Shown here in pieces: positions 27,397-36,797 of a DNA stretch of 64,000 bases. Each line of letters starts with the position of its first letter. Position 1 is the first letter of the stretch. Source of the DNA: Desulfomonilaceae bacterium. GTDB taxonomy: Bacteria > Desulfobacterota > Desulfomonilia > Desulfomonilales > Desulfomonilaceae. The notes under the pieces are model-generated. The model had not been told where the DNA came from, searched no databases, and was given only the letters and a program-made list of their open reading frames with translations. Made by a program: the position numbers and the translations under genes. Location of the stretch: positions 124,001-188,000 of the forward strand of contig JBAZSD010000001.1 in the NCBI GenBank assembly GCA_041662605.1. Direction: 5' to 3'.

Positions 27397-29802
27397 ATGA
27401 TAGCACGATTCGCACGGGCATTCGTTGCGCTAGGGGCAACGGTCGCCATAGCTGTTCTGCATCCAGACCTGGGGCTTTGCGCTGAACCGCCCACAAAATC
27501 GCCACAAGCGACACCTGTTGGTTCCTACACTGGCTCGGTAAGTTGTCGCAAATGTCACGAGAAATTCTACCAACTGTGGGCTCCATCTCATCACGGGTTG
27601 GCAATGCAGCCGTATACCTCTGAATTGGCCCGTAAAAAGCTCTCCCCCCAAACCACGGAAATCGTTATCGGGGACTCGAAGTACCGTGCGGATATCGCCG
27701 GCGAGAACGGGTGGGTCATCGAACAGGCGCCTGAAGGAGAAAAGAAATATCGGATCGATTACGCGATGGGTGGCAAGAATGTGTACTACTTTCTGACAGC
27801 CATGGATCGCGGGCGGCTCCAGACACTGCCCGTAGCCTACGACGTTAACACAAAAGAATGGTTTGACATGGCAGCCAGTGGAGTACGACACTTTCCGGGA
27901 CAGACGGATGAACCGATACACTGGAAGGATTGGCAGTACACCTTCAATACAGCTTGTTACGGGTGTCATGTGAGCCAGGTCTCTACAAACTATGATCTCA
28001 AAACTGACACGTACCATTCGGTCTGGAAAGAGCCGGGCATAAACTGCGAAACCTGCCACGGCCCTGCTGGGGAGCATGTAAGAGTCTGCGAGAACGCTCC
28101 AAAGGGAACAGTACCCAAGGATCTGAAAATCAAACGGGGTGGCAGGGATTTTACCCATGAACAGAACAACGCAACGTGCTCCAGTTGTCATGCAAAGGCT
28201 GTTGTGCTAACGGATACCTTCCAGCCCGGTGACAGGTTCTTCGACCATTATGGTTTGGTCACTCTCGAAAATCCTGACTATTACCCCGATGGCCGTGACC
28301 TAGGAGAGAATTACACTTACACATCCTGGCTGATGAGCCCCTGTGTGAAGTCTGGCAAAATCGATTGCCTCCATTGCCACACATCGAGTGGTCGGTACAA
28401 GTTCAAGGCCGAGGACAAGGCCAATCAGGCTTGCATGCCCTGCCATAAAGACAAGGTCGACAATGCGCCAGAGCACACGCGCCACAAGGCCGACAGTCCT
28501 GGAAATAAATGCATTTCCTGCCACATGCCCACTACGGAATTCGCCCGGATGCGCAGGAGCGACCACTCGATGCTGCCGCCAACGCCCGCAGCCACGATAG
28601 CATTCAACTCACCCAACGCCTGCAACGTTTGCCACAAGGACAAGACCCCTCAGTGGGCTGACGAATGGGTCCGCAAGTGGCGCCAAAGAGATTATCAGGC
28701 TTCAACGCTTTTCCGAGCCTCGCTGATAGCTTCCGCCAGGACACGAGATTGGACCAGGTTGCCCGAGATGCTCGACTACGTGGTTAGCAAAGATCGGGAT
28801 GAAATCTTTGCCACGGCGCTTATCCGACTGGTCCAGACTTCCGGGGACCCGCAGGTGGTTCCGGCATTGCTCAAGGCGATCAGAGACCCTTCGCCTCTCG
28901 TGCGCTCTTCAGCCGCCACCGCTCTGCAAAACGCCCCAACCCAGGAGGCTGTTCTGGCGCTCGTGGAGGCTACGGGAGATTACTACCGCCTTGTTCGCAT
29001 TCGAGCCGCCGCCGCTCTGGCCGCTTATCAGAATCTCCCGCTGACGGAAGTGGACAAGAAAAAAGTCGAAGCCGCAAATAAGGAATACATGGAATCAATC
29101 CTGTCACGTCCCGATCAGTGGGAATCCCATTACAATATGGGCAACTACTACCTGGATCGCCGTGATTTCAAGCAGGCGATTGATTCGTATGAGAAGGCGC
29201 TCCAGATGGAGCCACGCGGAGTGCTGGCAATGGTCAACGAAGCAATGGCGTACGCCCGCATGGGAGAAAATAAAAAAGCCGAGGAGGCGTTGACTAAGGC
29301 GCTCAAAGTAGCCCCTGACAACGCCGCCGCTAATTTCAATATGGGCCTGATCAAGGCCGAGGAAAACGATCTCGTCACGGCGGAGAAACACCTACGAGTG
29401 GCCCTCAAAACAGACCCTCAGATGGCTCAAGCGGCGTACAACCTGTGCATAATTCTCTCGAAGGACCGCGTCAATGAGGCCGTGGATTTCTGCAGAAAGG
29501 CTGCGGAGATCCGACCGGACATGCCCAAGTATGCCTTTACCCTGGCTTTTTATCAGCAGCAAACGGGAGACCTCGCTGGCGCTGCAAGCGTACTGGATGG
29601 CCTTATAACAAAATATGCGGCCTATGCCGATGCGTACGTGCTTTTGGGAGCCATCTATGAAAAACAGGGCAAGAAGGAGCAAGCAGAGGGAGTGTACAAT
29701 AAGGGACTGGCTGTCACAGGTATGCCGGACCAGTACAAGGTTCGTATGAAAGCTCGCCTAAACGCCCTGAAGGGTAACCCTCCAGGAGCGCTACAGAAAT
29801 GA
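27397..29802 (+). CDS. Octahaem cytochrome c with HEAT and TPR repeats
   Basis: An 801-residue exported multidomain protein. The signal peptide (VALGATVAIAVLH...GLCA) is followed by eight CxxCH haem motifs from CRKCH at residue 50 to CNVCH at 409 (others: CYGCH, CETCH, CSSCH, CLHCH, CMPCH, CISCH). Residues about 450-560 look like HEAT repeats and about 575-790 like TPRs (for example YNMGNYYLDRRDFKQAIDSYEKAL). It probably sits in the periplasm, moving electrons and docking partners through the repeats. I use the ATG at 27397 because GAGGGAG precedes it and it begins the signal peptide directly. The sulfatase gene follows after 32 bases, suggesting an operon. The block is GC-richer than its neighbours. 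Confidence 0.85.
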   Translation: MIARFARAFVALGATVAIAVLHPDLGLCAEPPTKSPQATPVGSYTGSVSCRKCHEKFYQLWAPSHHGLAMQPYTSELARKKLSPQTTEIVIGDSKYRADIAGENGWVIEQAPEGEKKYRIDYAMGGKNVYYFLTAMDRGRLQTLPVAYDVNTKEWFDMAASGVRHFPGQTDEPIHWKDWQYTFNTACYGCHVSQVSTNYDLKTDTYHSVWKEPGINCETCHGPAGEHVRVCENAPKGTVPKDLKIKRGGRDFTHEQNNATCSSCHAKAVVLTDTFQPGDRFFDHYGLVTLENPDYYPDGRDLGENYTYTSWLMSPCVKSGKIDCLHCHTSSGRYKFKAEDKANQACMPCHKDKVDNAPEHTRHKADSPGNKCISCHMPTTEFARMRRSDHSMLPPTPAATIAFNSPNACNVCHKDKTPQWADEWVRKWRQRDYQASTLFRASLIASARTRDWTRLPEMLDYVVSKDRDEIFATALIRLVQTSGDPQVVPALLKAIRDPSPLVRSSAATALQNAPTQEAVLALVEATGDYYRLVRIRAAAALAAYQNLPLTEVDKKKVEAANKEYMESILSRPDQWESHYNMGNYYLDRRDFKQAIDSYEKALQMEPRGVLAMVNEAMAYARMGENKKAEEALTKALKVAPDNAAANFNMGLIKAEENDLVTAEKHLRVALKTDPQMAQAAYNLCIILSKDRVNEAVDFCRKAAEIRPDMPKYAFTLAFYQQQTGDLAGAASVLDGLITKYAAYADAYVLLGAIYEKQGKKEQAEGVYNKGLAVTGMPDQYKVRMKARLNALKGNPPGALQK

Positions 29803-29834
29803 GTCTTTTAACAACATCATGAAAGGATAGGAGA

Positions 29835-31511
29835 ATGAAGCTTAAACCACGACATGCGGTAAGTGCCTTTGCCGTGCTATTTGTGGCGATGGCAATGCTA
29901 TGCGGCCCTACGTTCGCTGCTGACAAAAAACCTAACATTCTGTTTATCATGGGTGATGACGTCGGTTGGTTCAACATCGGAGCGTACCACCGCGGCATGA
30001 TGTCCGGCAAGACACCCAACCTGGACCGGCTTGCGACCGAGGGCATGATGTTTACCGACTACTATGCTGAGGCAAGCTGCACCGCTGGCCGATCTAACTT
30101 CATTACAGGGGAACTGCCGATCCGGACGGGCTTGACCACGGTGGGCCAGGCCGGAGCTGATGTGGGCCTCCCCGCTCAAGCCTGCACCCTTGCCACCGCC
30201 CTTAAAACGCAAGGCTACCTTACAGGACAGTTCGGAAAGAACCATTTAGGCGATTTGAACAAATACCTGCCAACAGTGCACGGCTTCGACGAGTTCTTCG
30301 GCTATCTGTACCATCTCGACGCGATGTCGGACCCGTACTGGTTCGACTACCCCCAGGATTGGGTGAACAAGTTCGGGCCTCGCAATCTGGTCCACTGCTG
30401 GGCTACTGACGTAGATGACCCCACCGAGATGCCGCGCTGGGGTAAAATAGGAAAGCAAAAAATAGTGGATGAGGGACCACTGGCTCCATTCCCAAACATG
30501 GCTGGCCGACAGAACTGGCAGGAGGGTCGCAAGGCCAAGTACGACATGGAGACCTTTGATGGGGTCCTGGTCGAAAGTTCCAAGGGCTTCATGGACAAGG
30601 CCAAGAAGGAAGGAAAGCCCTTCTTTATCTGGCACAACACTACACGGATGCACGTCTTTACGTACCTCTCTCCAAAATATCAGGCTCTCATGAATCCAAA
30701 AAGCAACTACGGCCTGGAAGAGGCGGGCATGGCCCAGATGGATGACGATATCGGAGTCCTCCTGAAGCACCTTCAGGACATAGGTGAAGCCGACAACACC
30801 ATCGTTGTGTTCACAACCGACAACGGCGCTGAGGTATTCACCTGGCCGGATGGCGGCATGACACCGTTCAAGGCCACCAAGGGGACAGTCTTCGAAGGCG
30901 GATTCCGTGTGCCTGCAATCATTCGCTGGCCAGGCAAGATCAAACCAAACACGGTAGAGAACGGAATTTTTTCAGGACTCGACTGGTTTCCGACACTGGT
31001 GGCAGCAGCCGGCAATCCCGACATAAAGGACCAACTCCTGAAGGGAGTAAAGCTCGGTGACCGCTCGTATAAAAACCACCTCGATGGTTACAACCAGATG
31101 GACCTTCTCACTGGGAAGGGGCCATCCGCTCGTCACGAGATCTTCTACTTCGGCGGTCCGCACTTGGGCGCCGTCCGCATCGACGACTTTAAGTTCCAGT
31201 TTTTCCAGCAGCCAGGGGGCTGGCCTGGGCCCAAAGTCACGACGGACATGCCTACCATAGTAAACATCCGACAAGATCCGTTTGAGCGAACCCCGTCGAC
31301 TGGCAGCCAGAGTCTGAATGATCTAGGCGGCGGTTACATGAACGACTTCTATGCTCGTGAGTTTTGGCGGTTCGTAATGGTTCAGGATTACGTGGGAAAG
31401 CTTGCGAAAACGGCCCTCGAGTATCCTCCGATGCAAGCGCCTGCGAGCTTTAGCCTTGAGGCGATAAAAGCCAAAATCGACGAGGCGCTCAAAAATCAGA
31501 CGGGACAATAG
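29835..31511 (+). CDS. Periplasmic arylsulfatase (type I, formylglycine)
   Basis: A 558-residue sulfatase that hydrolyses sulfate esters. A signal peptide ends near TFAA, then NILFIMGDDVGWFN supplies the metal-binding aspartates. The formylglycine motif is CTAGR with Cys82, the accepted C-x-P/A-x-R form, followed by the usual TG segment. Later TDNGAE carries the second metal-binding Asp-Asn. The Cys needs a maturation enzyme (FGE or anSME) that is not encoded in this window. It is 32 bases behind the octahaem cytochrome gene with AGGATAGGAG before the ATG, so the two are probably co-expressed. The substrate is unknown. Confidence 0.9.
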   Translation: MKLKPRHAVSAFAVLFVAMAMLCGPTFAADKKPNILFIMGDDVGWFNIGAYHRGMMSGKTPNLDRLATEGMMFTDYYAEASCTAGRSNFITGELPIRTGLTTVGQAGADVGLPAQACTLATALKTQGYLTGQFGKNHLGDLNKYLPTVHGFDEFFGYLYHLDAMSDPYWFDYPQDWVNKFGPRNLVHCWATDVDDPTEMPRWGKIGKQKIVDEGPLAPFPNMAGRQNWQEGRKAKYDMETFDGVLVESSKGFMDKAKKEGKPFFIWHNTTRMHVFTYLSPKYQALMNPKSNYGLEEAGMAQMDDDIGVLLKHLQDIGEADNTIVVFTTDNGAEVFTWPDGGMTPFKATKGTVFEGGFRVPAIIRWPGKIKPNTVENGIFSGLDWFPTLVAAAGNPDIKDQLLKGVKLGDRSYKNHLDGYNQMDLLTGKGPSARHEIFYFGGPHLGAVRIDDFKFQFFQQPGGWPGPKVTTDMPTIVNIRQDPFERTPSTGSQSLNDLGGGYMNDFYAREFWRFVMVQDYVGKLAKTALEYPPMQAPASFSLEAIKAKIDEALKNQTGQ

Positions 31512-31528
31512 TCTAATTGTCGAAAAGA

Positions 31529-31555
31529 CGGGCGCTTCCTCAGGGGTGGCGCCCG
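31529..31555. terminator. Terminator-like hairpin after the sulfatase
   Basis: Inverted repeat CGGGCGC (31529-31535) and GCGCCCG (31549-31555) between the convergent sulfatase and dehydratase genes. On the minus strand it is followed by TCTTTTCG, so it could serve both directions. Confidence 0.55.
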
Positions 31556-31667
31556 CTTCATCATATCGGTCACATTATCAGTACTGGCTACAACTCGAGC
31601 CCGATGCCATACGGCATCATCTTCTAACAAAGGAAGTCTCAGGTAAGCATGGCAATATCTGAGACTT

Positions 31668-33134
31668 TCAGTCCATTTTCATTCCAGCCAGCCGTTTCAC
31701 AATGTTTTTTCTCAATTTCATGTCAAATTGTGAAGTGATCGCAATTTGTTCCATTATTGGCGATCCCCCTCCATGCACACCGGCGTAGTTAATTGCTGCG
31801 CCTGCAGAAGAACAGGCAAAATCAGTGAAAAATAGCCAGAATTTTATTTGCTCTTCGACGGGAATTTCCGGATTGCGTTTCAGATACTTATCGAAAAACC
31901 CCTTAAGCTCATCGTTAAACAGATCCTGTTCAAAAGGAAATGTGGCAGGCATTCCGCCGGCCAGTTTACAAAGTATCTCCTGCTCATGATAGACGGAATC
32001 GCCGGTAAGACAGCGGCCCACATTAGCGTATATGGAATTGGGGATATAAGCGCCAGGTCCATACGGGCGTACCCCTATCCCTGGGATGAAGAGTTCCGGT
32101 TTCCCGAGGGATGACGCAGTGTAACCAGCAGCGTATCCCAACTCAGAAATCGTTATGAGTTCGGCGAGGTGTTCCCGGACGTGGTCGGCCTTTTCAATTC
32201 CATTCACCTCGGACGCTAGAGACGCCAGCCCCAGCAAAATGTCTCCGACAGCCGGCTTGCAGCCGGAGTAACTGTGCCTGTGGAAAAGAGCGAATAGTAA
32301 CGCGCAGATACCGCCATGTTGATATTCCCCACAGAGGAAGACTCGGTCCCAGGGTACGAATACATCGTCAAAGATCACATAAGAATCGGCGGCTCCCCAA
32401 TTGAATCCACGCTCTATGTGGCTACGTTTTCGGAAATTGTGAGGGTGAATTACCTGCTTTACACCTTCGTGGTCCGCAGGAATCGCGAATGACACAGCAT
32501 AATCTCCTTCGTCAGGGGTTAGTGAACGGGTGGGTACAACGACGATTTCGTCCGCGACAGCCGCAAAGGTAATATGGACCTTGCAGCCCCTAACCACTAT
32601 ACCATCACTCCGCCTTTCCACTACTCGGAGGTAAGCGTCCGGATCGGTTTGCTTCGAAGGTCTTTTCAGTCGTTCACCTTTGACATCTGTCTGAGCGCAG
32701 GAACCGACTAAATCGTTCGTCTGGAAATACTCCAGCCACTTTAGAAAATTTTTGTAATACTCAGTTTGTCCCTTGTTACCCCTGTCAGCTTCATAGGAAA
32801 CGGCATTGATCGAGTTCAGGGCATCCACGCCCATGCATCGTCCCACACAGTAGCCCACCCTCCGACACAATGCCCTTGTCATGTCCTGCTTCTTGTGGAG
32901 GTCTTCGTTGCTCTGGTGCACATGGCAGAATCGGTTGATTTTTTGACCGGTGATGTGAGACACGGCAGTGCAAAGGTTTTCGATTTCGGGGTCTTGGGCC
33001 GCTTCGAATGTAGATCCAATCACATTTATCGACGGAATCAGGTCTTCGTGATCCCTGTCAATCTTCTCACCTTTAAAGTATATGTTTCGATTTAATTTTT
33101 TCAGTCCATCAATGTATTGCTCTTTTGTTCGCAC
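31668..33134 (-). CDS. 4-hydroxybutyryl-CoA dehydratase / vinylacetyl-CoA isomerase family
   Basis: A 488-residue flavin and [4Fe-4S] enzyme of the AbfD/HpaB family. All four cluster ligands known from the clostridial enzyme have counterparts: C96 and C100 (CVGRC), and H285 and C292 (HRHSYSGC, spacing 7 as in H292/C299). It would convert 4-hydroxybutyryl-CoA to crotonyl-CoA, or a related substrate by the same radical chemistry. The start is GTG with GGAGAAG upstream. The carboxyltransferase gene lies 113 bases upstream in the same orientation, and a sigma-54 promoter precedes that gene. The exact substrate is inferred, not proven. Confidence 0.85.
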   Translation of the reverse strand: MRTKEQYIDGLKKLNRNIYFKGEKIDRDHEDLIPSINVIGSTFEAAQDPEIENLCTAVSHITGQKINRFCHVHQSNEDLHKKQDMTRALCRRVGYCVGRCMGVDALNSINAVSYEADRGNKGQTEYYKNFLKWLEYFQTNDLVGSCAQTDVKGERLKRPSKQTDPDAYLRVVERRSDGIVVRGCKVHITFAAVADEIVVVPTRSLTPDEGDYAVSFAIPADHEGVKQVIHPHNFRKRSHIERGFNWGAADSYVIFDDVFVPWDRVFLCGEYQHGGICALLFALFHRHSYSGCKPAVGDILLGLASLASEVNGIEKADHVREHLAELITISELGYAAGYTASSLGKPELFIPGIGVRPYGPGAYIPNSIYANVGRCLTGDSVYHEQEILCKLAGGMPATFPFEQDLFNDELKGFFDKYLKRNPEIPVEEQIKFWLFFTDFACSSAGAAINYAGVHGGGSPIMEQIAITSQFDMKLRKNIVKRLAGMKMD

Positions 33135-33247
33135 AATTCTTCTCCGATCTTTTGAATATTTTCAGCTTGGCGCCCTAACGGCATGTTGCAGACTGAGGCC
33201 TGACGAAAAATGGTAGCTAGAGAGCCTGAGCTATTAAAATCTTAATT

Positions 33248-34798
33248 TCAGAAAGTAGTAGGCCAATTCGCCAGCAATCTCTTGCTTCTGTAGTCTCCCT
33301 CCACGCCTCTTGACAACTTGAGGGTCTGGATTAGGACCTTGCGTGTATCCGCGGGGTTGATCACATCATCCAACAAATATAGTCCGGCAGCTTTCCATGG
33401 AGCGCTCGCCGCCCTGATCCGTTGTTCAGCTTTCTCTCTAACGGCCTTGGCGTCATCTGATTCCTCAAATTTTCTGTGATAAACAACATTGGCCGCAATC
33501 TCCGGGGCCATAAAACTGATTTCCGCGTTTGGCCAGGCGAGTACAAAATCAGCTCCCATGCCTGTTCCACACATGTTGGAATAAGCCATCCCATAGGATT
33601 TCCTAATTACGACGGAGATCTTTGGCACAGTCGAAAGAGCGACCGCCTCGATAAAATTTATGATCTTGCCTGGCATGCGCTTGAGTTCAGCAGCTTTGCC
33701 TACCAGAAAACCGGGGGTGTCATGCAAAAAAATCAGTGGAATATGGTATGAATCACATAAGCATATAAAACTGCAGCATTTATCGCAACCGTCTGGTCCC
33801 ATAGCGCCTGCGTTGTACATCGGCTGGTTTGCTATAATTCCTACGCTGTGGCCGTCGATTCTGGCAAGACAAGTAATGACGCTCTGATCAAAGTCGGGTT
33901 TAAGTGAAAAGATACTTTCGTCGTCCACTATAGTCCTGATAACCCAATTCATATCGTACCCGCGACGTGACTCATCAGGAACGATTGACATCAGCATTTC
34001 CTGTCTTGAGTCCTGATCATCGTTCTCAGCAGGGGTTAGAGGAGGCAATTCACGAGCATTTGACGGCATAAATGAAAGAAACTCCCGTACAATCCGGAAA
34101 CACTCGTCTTCATCTTCAGCCACTCGATCCACCTGGCCGGTAACTTCAGCATGGAGTTTCCATCCCCCCAGATCTTCGTTTTCGACCTTCTCGCTTGTAG
34201 CCAATTCCAGCACACGGGGACCGGAAACAGCCATACAAGAACCTTTTACCTGAACCACAAAATCCGCCAGAGCGGCCAACCAAGAGGGAGCGCCAAAACA
34301 TTCGCCCATAATTGTTGCGACCATGGGAGTCTGACGACAACGACCGGCAGTTTCTTTTCTCATGGTCATGGAACCCAAACCCTCGGAACCCATGATGTCA
34401 GGAATACGGGCTCCGCCTCCCTCACCCAAATTGATCACCGGATAACCCTTCTCGGACGCCCAACGATTGAGACGGTGTTCCTTCTCAACACCTACTCGCC
34501 CTCCACTTCCGGCCAGCACTGTCGCATCATCCGCTGTCACGGCTACAGGCCGACCATTGATTGTCCCAAATCCGCATACTTTTCCATCAGCAGGGGTTTT
34601 GTCTTCCATGCCGGGGATATCTGAATGGTTGAGCAATCCGATTTCGAAAAAACTCTCCGGATCCAGCAACTTGGCTATTCGCTCCCGGGCGCTCCCATGT
34701 CCTTCGGCTTTTTTTCGAGCGACCTTCTCAACGCCTCCCATCTCCATGGCCTTGGCCTTTCGGCGCATTAACTCCTCAGAAGCCTCTCTAACTCCCAT
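33248..34798 (-). CDS. Acyl-CoA carboxyltransferase subunit (MmdA/PccB-type)
   Basis: A 516-residue biotin-dependent carboxyltransferase, the size of methylmalonyl-CoA decarboxylase alpha or propionyl-CoA carboxylase beta subunits. The two crotonase-like halves are evident: the first with ARERIAKLLDPESFFEIG and GEGGGARI, the second with IVDDESIFSLKPDF, HDTPGFLVG and AWPNAEISFM. AGGAGG precedes the ATG. No biotin carrier, biotin carboxylase or sodium-pump beta subunit is found in the window, so partners must be elsewhere. Paired with a 4-hydroxybutyryl-CoA dehydratase-like gene, a role with crotonyl/glutaconyl- or methylmalonyl-CoA is possible. Confidence 0.85.
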   Translation of the reverse strand: MGVREASEELMRRKAKAMEMGGVEKVARKKAEGHGSARERIAKLLDPESFFEIGLLNHSDIPGMEDKTPADGKVCGFGTINGRPVAVTADDATVLAGSGGRVGVEKEHRLNRWASEKGYPVINLGEGGGARIPDIMGSEGLGSMTMRKETAGRCRQTPMVATIMGECFGAPSWLAALADFVVQVKGSCMAVSGPRVLELATSEKVENEDLGGWKLHAEVTGQVDRVAEDEDECFRIVREFLSFMPSNARELPPLTPAENDDQDSRQEMLMSIVPDESRRGYDMNWVIRTIVDDESIFSLKPDFDQSVITCLARIDGHSVGIIANQPMYNAGAMGPDGCDKCCSFICLCDSYHIPLIFLHDTPGFLVGKAAELKRMPGKIINFIEAVALSTVPKISVVIRKSYGMAYSNMCGTGMGADFVLAWPNAEISFMAPEIAANVVYHRKFEESDDAKAVREKAEQRIRAASAPWKAAGLYLLDDVINPADTRKVLIQTLKLSRGVEGDYRSKRLLANWPTTF

Positions 34799-34934
34799 TA
34801 GCTATAACCTCCTGGACTGATAGGGATCACTAGTTGTTCCCTTCAAACGCCGGCAGGCCAGATCTTTTCCATTCCTCAGTACCTCCATCTGTTTGCTTGG
34901 ATTGCATTCTGACGAGTAATCTGAAGACATGGAC

Positions 34935-34950
34935 AGCAAATGACGTGCCA
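34935..34950 (-). promoter_or_regulatory. Sigma-54 (-24/-12) promoter
   Basis: On the minus strand the sequence reads TGGCAC-N5-TTGC (TGGCACGTCATTTGCT), a full match to the sigma-54 consensus. Transcription would start near 34924, about 125 bases before the carboxyltransferase ATG at 34798. Three ACGATATT copies lie upstream at 34993, 35048 and 35071 and may be activator sites. The sigma-54 activator gene is immediately upstream. Confidence 0.8.
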
Positions 34951-35061
34951 GTGTCAAGTGGATATACTAATATCACTTAACAGTTTGATAAAACGATATT
35001 ATTTGATCGTAAAAGAATTGCTTCCGGCGGTGGCGCAATAAAACAACACGATATTTAGTAT

Positions 35062-36654
35062 TTATTGGCTACGATATTTAATGGGTGGGTTTGGTCGCCG
35101 TATCCCGAGCTTGCGCATCCGGGATTCCAGCGTAGTCGGTTTCATCCGAAGAAGTTCGGCTGCTCCATCCCTTCCCCGGACTCGCCAGTTGGTTCTTCCA
35201 AGTGTCTCGGAAATGTGTTTTCTTTCCATTCCTTCCATCGAAAGCGCTTCACTATCCGTTGGTTTCGTAGAAGCGGGGACATAGGCGTTCAGCATGTCCC
35301 CTCTCGTCAGAATCACCGATCGCTCCACAGCATTCATCAACTCTCTAACATTCCCAGGCCAGTCGTACTGCTGATACGCCTCCATAGCTCGCCTTGGTAT
35401 GCTCTCAATCTTCTTGTCCATTTTCTTTGAGTATTTGTTTACAAACCACCAGATCAGAGCCGGAATGTCTTGCTTCCTCTCCCTGAGTGGAGGAACCGTA
35501 ATCTTGAAAACATTCAACCGATAGTAAAGGTCTGGACGGAAAATTCCTTCGTGAACAGCCTTTTCAAGATCCTTGTTGGTACTGGCAATAACCCGGACGT
35601 CAACCGTGACCGTTTTGGAACTTCCCAGCCTTTCGAAAGTTCCATCCTGAAGAACCCGGAGTAGTTTGCTCTGAAGCTGGACAGGCAGTTCGCCGACTTC
35701 ATCCAGCAGTATCGTTCCTTTGTGAGCCGTTTCGAAGCGCCCGATTTCTCTGGAAGAGGCTCCCGTAAAGGCGCCTTTCTCCCGCCCGAATATCTCACTC
35801 TCTATGAGGCCTTGGGGAATAGCGGCGCAGTTCACTTTTACCATTATTCGTTCTCTCCGGTTGCTCAGTCTGTGTATCGCGTCCGCTATCAATTCCTTGC
35901 CTGTCCCGGTTTCTCCTTGAATGAGCACGGTGGAGTCAGTTTCAGCGACCTGCTCGACCAGGCTTAACACCTGTTGAATAGTTTGACTCTCTCCGATGAT
36001 GTCTTCATAATTTCTAAAGAGCCTGACTTGTCGTCTCAAATAGACGTTTTCAGCCTCCAGTTGTTCTTTCAGGAGCTTTATCTCGTTAAAGGCTTTTTTA
36101 AGCGCCTTGTCTGACCGTTTTCTCATCAGGGCGTTGGCGAAAACGTCCCCTAGTAGCCTGTAACGTTCGACATATGATTCCGGCCAGGCCGCGCTTGGGA
36201 AACGGGAACTGAAACTCAGAGCCCCAACTATTGTTCCACCTACGGACAATGGTATAGAAATGTTGGAAACCGAGCCTACTTCCCTGAAACGGTGTTTGTC
36301 TACTGCAGCTTCCACAGGCAGCTCTTCAACATTGGTAAACTGGACAATGTTTCCACGCCTGATTTGATCGAAAGTCCAAGGCCAGCTTCTGACTGAAGGC
36401 CGGCTAGGGAGTTTTTCTACACCATCAACCGCCCAGGTATGCGTGAAACGGGCTTTTGTCTGGTCTTCAGAGAATTGAGCCAAAGTCCCTACCTTCATGT
36501 CCAGAAAGGCGCCTATTCTCCCCATCCACCTCTCAATTTCCTCATCTACCTTTTCGGAAGGAAGATTCACAAAAGTCGCAGAAAGATCGGAGAGTAACCT
36601 TTCGAAGCGCAAAAGAGTTACGGCTTCGGCGTCCTTTTTGTTCCAGTTGGGCAA
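35062..36654 (-). CDS. Sigma-54 dependent transcriptional activator, GAF-AAA+-Fis
   Basis: A 530-residue enhancer-binding protein. An N-terminal GAF-type sensor (about 15-180) is followed by a short coiled coil (IKLLKEQLEAENVYLRR), the AAA+ domain with GETGTGKEL, the sigma-54 contact loop GAFTGA and Walker B DEVGELP, and a C-terminal Fis-type helix-turn-helix (about 485-520). GAF plus AAA+ resembles FhlA/NorR-type regulators that sense small molecules. Its gene ends 112 bases from a strong sigma-54 promoter driving the carboxyltransferase-dehydratase genes, so it most likely controls them. The TTG at 36654 is the only plausible start before an upstream stop. Confidence 0.85.
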   Translation of the reverse strand: MPNWNKKDAEAVTLLRFERLLSDLSATFVNLPSEKVDEEIERWMGRIGAFLDMKVGTLAQFSEDQTKARFTHTWAVDGVEKLPSRPSVRSWPWTFDQIRRGNIVQFTNVEELPVEAAVDKHRFREVGSVSNISIPLSVGGTIVGALSFSSRFPSAAWPESYVERYRLLGDVFANALMRKRSDKALKKAFNEIKLLKEQLEAENVYLRRQVRLFRNYEDIIGESQTIQQVLSLVEQVAETDSTVLIQGETGTGKELIADAIHRLSNRRERIMVKVNCAAIPQGLIESEIFGREKGAFTGASSREIGRFETAHKGTILLDEVGELPVQLQSKLLRVLQDGTFERLGSSKTVTVDVRVIASTNKDLEKAVHEGIFRPDLYYRLNVFKITVPPLRERKQDIPALIWWFVNKYSKKMDKKIESIPRRAMEAYQQYDWPGNVRELMNAVERSVILTRGDMLNAYVPASTKPTDSEALSMEGMERKHISETLGRTNWRVRGRDGAAELLRMKPTTLESRMRKLGIRRPNPPIKYRSQ

Positions 36655-36737
36655 TTCTAAGGCACTCGCTCTTTTTACACGGTAGTCTCTAAAAATAGCG
36701 TCCCAGCCTATAAACTATAGGCCAATCAACGGCAACC

Positions 36738-36797
36738 TCAAGCAAGAGCGCTCGCTAAAGACAGCAACACAAAAAACAGAGCAAGAAGGATTCTCAT
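36738..36797 (-). CDS. Possible 19-residue signal-peptide-like peptide
   Basis: A short frame starting MRILLALFF and ending LASALA, nineteen residues and then a stop. It reads as a complete signal peptide or single membrane helix with nothing after it. AAAGGA lies nine bases before the ATG. It may be a small membrane protein, a leader peptide, or the remains of a lost exported protein. Evidence is limited to this pattern. Confidence 0.3.
   Translation of the reverse strand: MRILLALFFVLLSLASALA

Noticed and set aside
27430..28191. A 253-residue minus-strand frame opposite the cytochrome gene
   Set aside because: The plus strand has eight CxxCH motifs and a signal peptide; the opposite frame is open because of high GC composition.
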